From JBAZHE01 sp964547855 (GTDB taxonomy: Bacteria; Patescibacteriota; Patescibacteriia; Patescibacteriales; WJLG01): a stretch of DNA of 64,000 nucleotides. The position numbers and the translations under genes are program-made. The notes under the pieces were generated by a model. It was not told where the DNA came from. It was given only the letters and a program-made list of their open reading frames with translations, and made no database searches. Positions 32,406 through 41,275 of the stretch are shown here, one piece after another. Where the stretch lies: positions 1-64,000 of the forward strand of contig CAZJPG010000003.1 of NCBI GenBank assembly GCA_964547855.1. The letters run 5' to 3'. Numbering within the stretch: position 1 is the first letter of the stretch; each line of letters begins with the position of its first letter.

Positions 32406-33524
32406 TTATTTAACCTCTAAAGCAAAGCTCGAGACCATCATGCGGAAAATATTATAATAGGTCATGTCGCCCTCACTGGACGGGACATAAGATATGGTGA
32501 ATATTCCAGTCTTATCAGCATCAGTCAGATAAAACACGCCACTATCTTTGTTGTATAAACCCTCCCATCCATTTTTAACTATTATATCTGAAAGAGTAGC
32601 TAGAGAATCAGAGAACTGTTCGTTATACCAAAGCAATATCCCTTTCTTTTCGGTATTTTGTTCGTAAACAACCTGAACAAAGGAATTGTCCGACGAAGAG
32701 AATATCACAGAATCCCCTGTCTTTTGCACTCGCCAGACAGAAGGATAAAATATAGAGAATTTTTTCTGGTCATCCTTGTATTGAGAAATATTCATGTTGG
32801 CAGCTAAACGACCAGGTCCGGCCGGATTATACAGATTATCCAATTCTGAAGAATCAGAAAAAGTATCGCCATCAGAATCCACAAGATTTATGTTAGTGCC
32901 GATAAGCGCCTCTTCTTTATCAGAAAGACCGTCATTATCTAAATCAACTATAGTAGCTGTTTGTCCTTTTGGTACGGCAGGGACGCTTGTAGTTGATACA
33001 GTAGTACTTGTCGCTATCTGTGGAATAGTAGAAGTAGCGGTTGTTGTCGCCGGTTTTGTCTCCACTACGGCCGGGGAGTTTGTGGCTACAGTTGGAGTTG
33101 GCTGCTTCTCTTCTTTTTTTTCTGGCTCAGTATTACTAGTCTCATTCTTTTCCGTGACCGATGTAGATGTTTTATTAGTATTCGTTTGAGTAGTTGGCTT
33201 GGTTTGGGTTTGTGGCGATACGACCTTTTGCGGATTTATCAAAAAAGCATAAACCAAATAGACCGCAGCGGCCATAACGATCAAGCCGACGATCATAATA
33301 ACAGCTCCAACAGCCTTGGTCTTCTTTCTTTTCTTATCAGGAACACTAACCTTAAATCTGTGTGGCATAGTCCTAATAAGAAGATTCTTCTCTATCTCTT
33401 CATCGATCTTGTTCGGCTGCTTGCCAGGAATGTCCTGACCAGAAGAACCACTGCCAGACGGAGCGGTGGAATCGTTTAAGTTGTTAACCTCTTCTTCCAT
33501 TTGATTTTTACCTGAAATCTGCAT
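32406..33524 (-). CDS. Membrane protein with type-3-like Ca-binding repeats and C-terminal PsbP-like domain
   Basis: 372 residues. Cytoplasmic polar N-terminus, one span (about 75-95), a Thr/Pro/Lys-rich linker (TQTKPTTQTNTNKTSTSV), then DLDNDGLSDKEEALIGTNIN and DSDGDTFSDSSELDNLYNPA, thrombospondin type 3-like calcium-binding repeats. The last about 120 residues (KKFSIFYPSVWRVQKTGDSV) resemble a PsbP/SH3-like beta domain. Surface-exposed; ligand unknown. It follows its shorter paralogue by 14 bp. Confidence 0.65.
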   Translation of the reverse strand: MQISGKNQMEEEVNNLNDSTAPSGSGSSGQDIPGKQPNKIDEEIEKNLLIRTMPHRFKVSVPDKKRKKTKAVGAVIMIVGLIVMAAAVYLVYAFLINPQKVVSPQTQTKPTTQTNTNKTSTSVTEKNETSNTEPEKKEEKQPTPTVATNSPAVVETKPATTTATSTIPQIATSTTVSTTSVPAVPKGQTATIVDLDNDGLSDKEEALIGTNINLVDSDGDTFSDSSELDNLYNPAGPGRLAANMNISQYKDDQKKFSIFYPSVWRVQKTGDSVIFSSSDNSFVQVVYEQNTEKKGILLWYNEQFSDSLATLSDIIVKNGWEGLYNKDSGVFYLTDADKTGIFTISYVPSSEGDMTYYNIFRMMVSSFALEVK

Positions 33525-33538
33525 TGTTTATTGGATTA

Positions 33539-34402
33539 TTAATTGGTCTGAACCAATTTTCCTGGCCCCTTTGGATTATAGCCGGACTGAACCTCTTTGC
33601 CATCAAGATATCCATCAGCATCTGTATCGGCCTTGTTTGGGTCTGTCAAATATTTTTTAACTTCATCGTAATCAGAAAGCTCGTCGTTATCAGTATCTAC
33701 TTTAAGAGGGCTAGTCTTGAAAGCATTGACTTCTTCACCGTCAGTAAGACCATCTCCATCAGTGTCAGGCTTTGCAGGGTCAGTCCCTAAATCAACCTCT
33801 TGCTTGTCGGTCAACATGTCTCCGTCCGTATCATTGTTATCAACACTGTTTTCTTGAGTGGTCGTGGAAATCGGATTATCACCATTCATCACTTCAGAGC
33901 TTGTGGCCTTTTCTGTGGTCACTGAAGGCATTGTATTATCCTCTGGCATTCCACTATTTTTTTCTATATTCTCAGGAATCGCTGTTGCCTTGTTATCATC
34001 TTTGACCTCCGTAGTTGGCTTATCCTCTGGCGTTGCGATCGGTTGAGTCTTTTTCGGCACAACAACATCATTGGTCGTTGATCCAGATATCAAATCTTTT
34101 ATACCAGTAAACCCAAAGAATTGGCTAGCCACAACTAATCCAGCTATAGCCAATATCAATACAACAATTATTGCGATCAACAATTTCAAAACCAATCCTC
34201 CTCCTTTTGTTTTATTTGCGACCTTCAACGGCTCTGGAATACCCTGCCCACTATTAGTCTTTGGAATACCAGCTTCTTTTACGCCAGAAAAGATATCCTC
34301 AACCTTTCCCTGAGGAGGAAATTGTGGCGCAGCCGCTTGTGTGGCAGCAGATGGCTGTTGATTGTTTTGATCGTTTTTACTCTCTTCTAAATTTTCAAAC
34401 AT
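33539..34402 (-). CDS. Membrane protein with four type-3-like Ca-binding repeats
   Basis: 287 residues. Cytoplasmic N-terminus, one span (about 71-93), Thr/Glu-rich linker, then four D-x-D-x-D repeats from about 195: DTDGDMLTDKQEVDLGTDPA, DTDGDGLTDGEEVNAF, DTDNDELSDYDEVKKY and DTDADGYLDGKEVQSGYNPK. Repeats match thrombospondin type 3/dockerin-like calcium loops. Paralogue of the next gene, which has an extra domain. Confidence 0.65.
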   Translation of the reverse strand: MFENLEESKNDQNNQQPSAATQAAAPQFPPQGKVEDIFSGVKEAGIPKTNSGQGIPEPLKVANKTKGGGLVLKLLIAIIVVLILAIAGLVVASQFFGFTGIKDLISGSTTNDVVVPKKTQPIATPEDKPTTEVKDDNKATAIPENIEKNSGMPEDNTMPSVTTEKATSSEVMNGDNPISTTTQENSVDNNDTDGDMLTDKQEVDLGTDPAKPDTDGDGLTDGEEVNAFKTSPLKVDTDNDELSDYDEVKKYLTDPNKADTDADGYLDGKEVQSGYNPKGPGKLVQTN

Positions 34403-34444
34403 AGGAAATATACTAATGATTATCTATCTTGTGAAATTCTATCA

Positions 34445-37400
34445 TTATTTGACTCTTTGCGCCACAATAAAATCATCTATATAAAACTCTGTACCATCGG
34501 AATCAGTGGAATTATAACCAATGGACATACCAACCTCATTATGATTTACACCAGAAGAATTATATAGTTTGGAAAGTCCTTCGGTGTAGGTAAAGTTTTG
34601 AAAATATAAATACCATCCATTATAAGGACCATCGTTGTAGACTCCAGCTGGAATAGTATTCATCGCCACATACTCATAGCAATCCTCTTGCAAAGGGTAA
34701 TAGCAGCACCTTGAGGAATTGCTAGGGCACTCATGCCAAGAACCACCCCAAGCAGAACAACTTCCACTAATCTTGCTTCGGCAATACGATAGCCAACCAA
34801 GGTCGTAACCCAATATTGGCCTAGTGTTGGTGTCTATCCGCCCTTTATAATAAAAAGCTACTAAATAATCCTCTCCGACCTGCCAGTCAAGGTTAGACAC
34901 GTTATAGACAACCTTGCCCCACATAACACGATTAGTCCATGGCCAAGGCAAGCTCGACCCAGCAGAGGCCACACAAGGACCGCCAGAATTACAATCCAAA
35001 GAAGTCTTAAATGTACAAGTAGAGCCATTGAAGGTCGGTAAGTAAGAAGTCGGATAGGCATCATATCCCGGTGCCGCTCTAGCCATTAACTCATTACCAC
35101 AGACACCTGGATATGGCACATCAGGGGCTTGCCACAAGCTCAAACTTCGACCGCCGGAAAAAGAAGTAGTATTGCTTATACCAATCCTAACTTTAGGCCC
35201 TCCATTAGCATATCTAACGTTCCAATTGGTCGGAACACCACCTAAGGCGCCATCTTCAAAGCCGACATTAGTTAAGGTGTTGCGGTAAGTATAAGAAGAT
35301 TGACTTGGTATCAATATTATTTCGTCAGCCCGCTCACTCTCGTTTCCAGCCGCATCTACGGCAGTAACGGTAATAAAGAACTGCCCCCTAGTGTTGGTAT
35401 AGCTAAATGATGCTTCCTTATAATCCTTGCCAGATGCGGCATCTCGCCCAATGACTTCTATTGGCTGCCCACCATAACTAGCGTGGTTAGTCCCCCAATA
35501 AAGTATGTATTTAACCGCATCGTCACTATTTGGCGTCCAATGGACATTTATAACTCCAGCCGGAATCGAAACAGAAAAATAATCAGATCTTTTCATTTCT
35601 GTTGAGCCATAACTAACTGGCTCGACGTCTTCCACCTTGGGCAAATCGCCATTTTCAAAGAATGTTACCTTAAAAGCGCCAACTCTTTCAGCAGAAGTGC
35701 CATCGGAACGAGTGGCAGAAACGACAAAATAATACGGGGTTCCGGTAGCAAAATTCGATATCGCCTCGATCTTTTTACCCTCTACCAAGGCCTGTCTAAC
35801 AGGAACAGAAACTACGTTTGGATAATCATTCAATGCGGTACCCCAACGCAAATCAAAGGTGCTGGCATGATTAATGACCTCATCAGGAGAGCCATCAACA
35901 GATAATCCAGCTGACACCTTTTCGTTTTCAGTCCGGCTCCAAGGAGATATCTGATATGAGACATTAATAGGTATGGTCGTTCTTGGTGATTCAGCTAATA
36001 CTCCGGAAGGTTTTCCTGGAGGCAAGGTGTCATCAGGAGTAACCTCGACCTCATTAGAATAGTCGCTTTCTTCGCCATTACTATAAATTGCGGTAATGGC
36101 AAAATAATAATCCTTAGTCTTGTCTAGATCCTTTACTATAACTGGGAGATGAGTGACATAAGGCGCTTGAGACACTGGAACTTTATATGAAGACGGGTAT
36201 GGAGCTCCAGATTTAGCACCATAATAAATTTTATATTCCGAAACGGTTTGAGCCCCGGTTGGGTCAACTACTTGGTCCCAATCTAATTCAACTTCTCCGC
36301 CACGCGGTATTGGCCTAACTTCTAAATTAGTGCTTTCGACCGTCGGTGGAGTTTGACGGAAAAAATATGATTCCTTAAGTACATCACTACCAGAAACCGA
36401 ACCTCTAGTCACATCATCGCCCAAGACTGGTAGGTCATCGGCAGTTCCTGGAGAACCTTCATCACGACAATAATACAGCTCATATTTCATATCCAAACAA
36501 CTTCCAGTCAAGCAATCCATGCCCCGAGGATTATCCAACCATGGTCTCCAAGTTCCATCGGCTGCGATATTCGGCCAAGGATTTTCACACAAGAATACAT
36601 AAGCGGTCGAAGTCCCCTGCTCTCCATCACCAACCGAAGACAAAGCGGCATCAGTTAATCTGATTGTCGCAGTTATATCTGTACGGCGATCCGTCACATC
36701 GTTTGCTGCTCTAACCAATTTCTCTGCCTTAGTCGGACCGAACGGACCGCTGACAAAGCTGACCACAGCAGGATCGATAATATTCCAATCCCACTCCCAA
36801 GAATATCCTGGAGCGGCGAACAATGTCTCCCCTCTAAAGCTCAAGGCCTTGGCAGTGAATTTTTTATCAGCGTCACGGACTGTATCAAAAGACTTTGTCG
36901 TCGAAGATGTGTCGTTTTCATTAAGGTCGTTCTCAACCTTGGAGAATAGATATGAATCTGGTGATATCACTACATGATCTATGTCGCAAATACCCTTATT
37001 ACCACCTTGATCTGGCCTTGTTCTAAACGACCAAATATACGAGGCGGGATAACTAATACCATTGAACGAAGATGAATTATCGACTCTAGTATTAGAACCA
37101 TTGCCTATCAATGTATTCATTCCAATCCCCCAATAGCTCTTAATTCCGGCCGAATTATCTAAGGCTGGATCGCCTTTGACTATGACAAAATATTTTCGAT
37201 CGGTATCCAAAATCTTTCTTGGCTTGAATTTTATTATTGTTGGACCACTTTCCGGATCAAGGTTTTCAGTGCTGACATTTCCGGAGATAGAACAATAATT
37301 CATATACACCAACGGTGGGTCGCTAGCTATAGCGGCAGGTGCGAAGACTTTGTTAAAGGTTGTTTTAACCTTATTTAAGGCTATCTTTATAGTCCTACTA

Positions 37401-40400
37401 AAACCACCTTTCATTTCCTTGCCATTCTCCCAAGCTAAATAAACCGTGCCCTCCGGACAAGGGGTCGCATATTCCCCGACCACTATGACATTACCATTGG
37501 CAGTATCGGAATTCATTAATTGATTAGTCGTAGCCTCTATCTCTATATTTGTACAAACATCGACTTGGTCGTCTACTGGTGAGGTTGACACTACGCCTGG
37601 CCTGGCGCGACAGCATTGATCTATTCCACAACCGACATCAGTAGGCGATGCCCCTCCGGAACAATCGGAGTTAAAAGAGCAACCACAGCAAAGACCTCTG
37701 CCAGCACCATCGCACGGACCGACATTCGGCTGACAACGTAAAGCAGCACCAAGTAACGAGCACTGATCATTGCCAGGATCACAACAACAAGCACCGCAAT
37801 CGCTTAAAGTAGACAACCCATCTTTATTAAGACAAAAACCAGGAGCCGAACAAATAGAAGCATCGCAAGTATTCTCCGTCTTTGCAGCACAAGACAATCC
37901 CAAAAGAGTCGGTGAACTACACTTAGCCTGACACGTTGTCAGCGATTTGAAATAATTAGTAGTACTGGCAAATGGACCGATGTCAGGAGTAGCGTCGCAA
38001 GAGGTGTTATTACTTGAACATGAATAATATCCACAATACGAAACGCCGGCATTAGAGGCTATCGGGAAAATATCCTTTGTCGTACTTGCCCCATATTGCC
38101 TTGAAGTACAAATTCCACCACGAACCGCATCGACACAACAAGTCGTATCGTGCGAAGTACAATTATTGTCAGTCGATAATTCTGCGCAATCACGGCAAAC
38201 ACCCTCCGGCGAGCCATCGCCGTTGACGTCGACATCGACATCGCAATACTTACCAAAAGAATTTGAACAATTACAAGCGGCATCAGAAGCTGTTTGATCG
38301 ACGACTCCTCCTCTTTCTATGCGGCATCCGCTACACTGTCCATAAGTATTAGTGTCGACCGCCCTATCGCTTCCACAAGTTCCTTCGCAAGTCAACGGAG
38401 CGCAACAATCCTGATTAGCGTTGGACTTTCGGCAGCAACACTGACATTCATCAGCAGAAACGACCTTACAGCGATTATCGGCTTGACATATTGAACCTGA
38501 CGGACAAATATCATTTGGTGCGGCACAAAGCCCTCTGGTCGACGGGGAGCCATCGGATACACAAACATAACCACCGCCACAAACCGTACAAGAAGAAACT
38601 GGATTAACGCAAACTAGTGCTCCTCCATCCTGTGGCAAATTGGCCTTAATCCAGCCGTTAGGACAACTAGAGTTGCTATCTATATACATCACTTGGCGAG
38701 CATTGCCCTGATATTCTTCACAATAAATTTCGGTCTCGCCACCATAAGCATCGGTAGTAGTAGCTGGCAAAGTACAGTTAACGCCACTATTCGAAATACA
38801 CATATCGAGAGTGCTGTCATAAGTACAATCAGCGGCACCGCATGGTCCTACGTTATCGCAAGTAGAAGAACAGGTCTGACCGACATTGGTCATGGCCGAA
38901 AAAAGATTATCGAACGGAGAACATTCTCCAGGCGAGTTAGGACATAACGTCATATCACACATAGCCAATATCCTGCTTCTCTCGGCGCAACTAGCGGCAG
39001 TGGTATCACTATCATTAGTGGCAGAGCCTACGCCAGTATTAAAATCCCACTCATAGACACTGGACGGAACGTCCATAGAACAATCAGCTTCCGTAGCGGC
39101 GCAACGGCCAGACTTATAAGTTCCTTCTGGACAACAAATATCCGGGGAACATGAAGCATCTGGATCATCGGCCTCCAAACAGCTACCAACACGGAAATTT
39201 ATTCCATTACCAGTCAAGGAAGAAGCCCCCTTAACTATCTGCACTGGCCCGGTCACGGCCGAAGCCGCCACTGTCGTATCTACGCGATATGGTCTTGTAC
39301 CGCCATTATAATTAGGGTCATTATCCCAAAAGGTTATGGCAGAACCTGAGACCTCGCGATTATTATAAAATCTAACACGGCTCAAGGTGTTGAACGGATC
39401 GAAATATTCCCCCCATAGAGAGATCGGCGTCCCGACATCTCCTATCGAGGGTGATATGCGACAAAGAGACGGTGAAAGAGGTGATGTTCGATTAAGAGAA
39501 AAAGAACTAACACTTAAAGAGGATGTATCTATCTCTTTGCTACCGACGCTCATCGTTATGCGATAATTGCCATCCGGAGCGCTGCCTGGGACTTTGACGA
39601 TGACCTGATTATCACCCCAGACACTGTCGGCACAAGCCTCAGGAAAAGAATAGTCGGCCTCATAGCCGGTACTAGTGTCACCGAAAAAGACCGCACTTCC
39701 GCCACGCAAAGCGCCAAAACCGGAACCGTATATAGTCACATACTGTCCAGGAGCACCTGTTTGCGGTTCGAAAGATATTATATAAGGTCCACGATCATCC
39801 TCATTCCTTTTATTAAAACGCAAATAATTACTAAGGTCTCCAGATGGCCCAGCCACGAAAGTCGTTATATTGCCGCTCTGAACATTCGGCACATTACCAC
39901 TCACCTGCAACGAGGAGACATAGCTAGGATTCTTAGTCGCCAGAGAAGTGGAATAATTTCCGAAACGTCCCTCCGAAGACGCCAAAAAGTTGATACCATA
40001 ATAAGTTATGCCATCATCGACGTAACCGCTTTCCGGATTAATACGACAAAGACCGGGTTTTCTGATAGTATTTACGACCAAATCACCCACATTCGGGCCT
40101 TGATCGTTGCCACTGTCGTCGCTTAAAAGATCCGCTCTAACCACTCGAACCTGCCCAGTGACAGTCCCAGTCGGAACGACGACGATGATTTGATCGTCTC
40201 TCCAATTCGAATTACAATCAGGATTTATAGTCGAAGGAGAAACGCCTGTCAAAGTAAAATCACTGCCATCCCAAAAATATACCTGTCCTGGAGTGTCGCC
40301 AAAATATGACCCACCGATGGTTACTACATTGCCAGGGGCGGCATTAGGAGTTCCACGGTCGCAAGTCGACGATGCGGTCAAAGTGCAGTCTGAGTCATTA

Positions 40401-41242
40401 CGACAAGCCTTATTCGGCTCGTCATCACAAAAACCGCCTTGAGGACTTATCCATTCTATGACCGGCCACTCTTCGCAAGTACAGCCAGAAGGGTCGCAAG
40501 TCAACAAGTTAGAGCAAGAAGTGGTCGACATCTGGCAGCCGGCAGTCAATATATCCAAGTCGCAACTCTCGCCCGCTCCCGTCCCGCTTTGGCAGGTGCA
40601 GGTTGCACCCTCACAAAAGAGCCCTGGCATACACATACTGCCATCGGCTTGGCAGTCAGCTAAAATATCATCACCATCGCAAGAAGATCCGACTCCGCCG
40701 CCAGGCTGACATACACAAGAAGATGGATTGCAATAAAGACCAGGTGCGCAAATAGTAGCACTTGGCTCGCACACAGGAGTTAAAGTGTTATCATCGCAAG
40801 GCGTACCAGCGCCACCGCCGCCAGGAGGTATCACGCCACCGCCACCAGGAGGAGTCACGGAAGAAGTGTCAGTGACCTCGAGCAGTCTATTTAAAACATA
40901 ACTAGCCACAGCGAACGATGATAGGACTATAAGAAGACCGATGACCGCACCGATCAATATCTTTTTAGCCTTATCGACACGATCCGCTTCTCCCGCCGCC
41001 GTCATCCATAAAAAACCGGCATAGACCATCAAGCCGACGGCTATTATGCCCAAGAAAGCCAAAATGATCCTTATTATATTAGCGGCTATTATCCTTGGAT
41101 CGGCCTCACCCAAACCAGTTCCGGCACCATAACCTATACCGACATCGACTCCAGCCAAAGCGAAATTACCGACCGCGAATACGCCCAGCAATAAAAAACT
41201 TAGCGACAGGATCTTCCTAGTCTTTGACGATATCTTGAACAT
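34445..41242 (-). CDS. Giant surface protein: VirB2/TrbC-like N-terminus with Cys-rich, IPT/TIG and fibronectin domains
   Basis: 2265 residues. Signal peptide, then a two-span VirB2/TrbC pilin-like unit (ADPRIIAANIIRIILAFLGI; VYAGFLWMTAAGEADRVDKA; KKILIGAVIGLLIVLSSFAV). Next are Cys-rich repeats (about 150-260), IPT/TIG-like beta domains (EWISPQGGFC; SFEPQTGAPGQYVTIYGSGF), a long very Cys-rich segment (about 720-1200), bacterial Ig domains, fibronectin type III domains (about 1600-1950) and a C-terminal carbohydrate-binding-like jelly roll (GGRSLSLWQAPDV; EFYIDDFIVAQRV). Predicted to be anchored by the N-terminal spans and to extend outward. Paralogue of the next gene. Confidence 0.8.
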   Translation of the reverse strand: MFKISSKTRKILSLSFLLLGVFAVGNFALAGVDVGIGYGAGTGLGEADPRIIAANIIRIILAFLGIIAVGLMVYAGFLWMTAAGEADRVDKAKKILIGAVIGLLIVLSSFAVASYVLNRLLEVTDTSSVTPPGGGGVIPPGGGGAGTPCDDNTLTPVCEPSATICAPGLYCNPSSCVCQPGGGVGSSCDGDDILADCQADGSMCMPGLFCEGATCTCQSGTGAGESCDLDILTAGCQMSTTSCSNLLTCDPSGCTCEEWPVIEWISPQGGFCDDEPNKACRNDSDCTLTASSTCDRGTPNAAPGNVVTIGGSYFGDTPGQVYFWDGSDFTLTGVSPSTINPDCNSNWRDDQIIVVVPTGTVTGQVRVVRADLLSDDSGNDQGPNVGDLVVNTIRKPGLCRINPESGYVDDGITYYGINFLASSEGRFGNYSTSLATKNPSYVSSLQVSGNVPNVQSGNITTFVAGPSGDLSNYLRFNKRNEDDRGPYIISFEPQTGAPGQYVTIYGSGFGALRGGSAVFFGDTSTGYEADYSFPEACADSVWGDNQVIVKVPGSAPDGNYRITMSVGSKEIDTSSLSVSSFSLNRTSPLSPSLCRISPSIGDVGTPISLWGEYFDPFNTLSRVRFYNNREVSGSAITFWDNDPNYNGGTRPYRVDTTVAASAVTGPVQIVKGASSLTGNGINFRVGSCLEADDPDASCSPDICCPEGTYKSGRCAATEADCSMDVPSSVYEWDFNTGVGSATNDSDTTAASCAERSRILAMCDMTLCPNSPGECSPFDNLFSAMTNVGQTCSSTCDNVGPCGAADCTYDSTLDMCISNSGVNCTLPATTTDAYGGETEIYCEEYQGNARQVMYIDSNSSCPNGWIKANLPQDGGALVCVNPVSSCTVCGGGYVCVSDGSPSTRGLCAAPNDICPSGSICQADNRCKVVSADECQCCCRKSNANQDCCAPLTCEGTCGSDRAVDTNTYGQCSGCRIERGGVVDQTASDAACNCSNSFGKYCDVDVDVNGDGSPEGVCRDCAELSTDNNCTSHDTTCCVDAVRGGICTSRQYGASTTKDIFPIASNAGVSYCGYYSCSSNNTSCDATPDIGPFASTTNYFKSLTTCQAKCSSPTLLGLSCAAKTENTCDASICSAPGFCLNKDGLSTLSDCGACCCDPGNDQCSLLGAALRCQPNVGPCDGAGRGLCCGCSFNSDCSGGASPTDVGCGIDQCCRARPGVVSTSPVDDQVDVCTNIEIEATTNQLMNSDTANGNVIVVGEYATPCPEGTVYLAWENGKEMKGGFSRTIKIALNKVKTTFNKVFAPAAIASDPPLVYMNYCSISGNVSTENLDPESGPTIIKFKPRKILDTDRKYFVIVKGDPALDNSAGIKSYWGIGMNTLIGNGSNTRVDNSSSFNGISYPASYIWSFRTRPDQGGNKGICDIDHVVISPDSYLFSKVENDLNENDTSSTTKSFDTVRDADKKFTAKALSFRGETLFAAPGYSWEWDWNIIDPAVVSFVSGPFGPTKAEKLVRAANDVTDRRTDITATIRLTDAALSSVGDGEQGTSTAYVFLCENPWPNIAADGTWRPWLDNPRGMDCLTGSCLDMKYELYYCRDEGSPGTADDLPVLGDDVTRGSVSGSDVLKESYFFRQTPPTVESTNLEVRPIPRGGEVELDWDQVVDPTGAQTVSEYKIYYGAKSGAPYPSSYKVPVSQAPYVTHLPVIVKDLDKTKDYYFAITAIYSNGEESDYSNEVEVTPDDTLPPGKPSGVLAESPRTTIPINVSYQISPWSRTENEKVSAGLSVDGSPDEVINHASTFDLRWGTALNDYPNVVSVPVRQALVEGKKIEAISNFATGTPYYFVVSATRSDGTSAERVGAFKVTFFENGDLPKVEDVEPVSYGSTEMKRSDYFSVSIPAGVINVHWTPNSDDAVKYILYWGTNHASYGGQPIEVIGRDAASGKDYKEASFSYTNTRGQFFITVTAVDAAGNESERADEIILIPSQSSYTYRNTLTNVGFEDGALGGVPTNWNVRYANGGPKVRIGISNTTSFSGGRSLSLWQAPDVPYPGVCGNELMARAAPGYDAYPTSYLPTFNGSTCTFKTSLDCNSGGPCVASAGSSLPWPWTNRVMWGKVVYNVSNLDWQVGEDYLVAFYYKGRIDTNTRPILGYDLGWLSYCRSKISGSCSAWGGSWHECPSNSSRCCYYPLQEDCYEYVAMNTIPAGVYNDGPYNGWYLYFQNFTYTEGLSKLYNSSGVNHNEVGMSIGYNSTDSDGTEFYIDDFIVAQRVK

Positions 41243-41275
41243 ATCAACGCAGATAATTCTTAATTCTTAATTGAA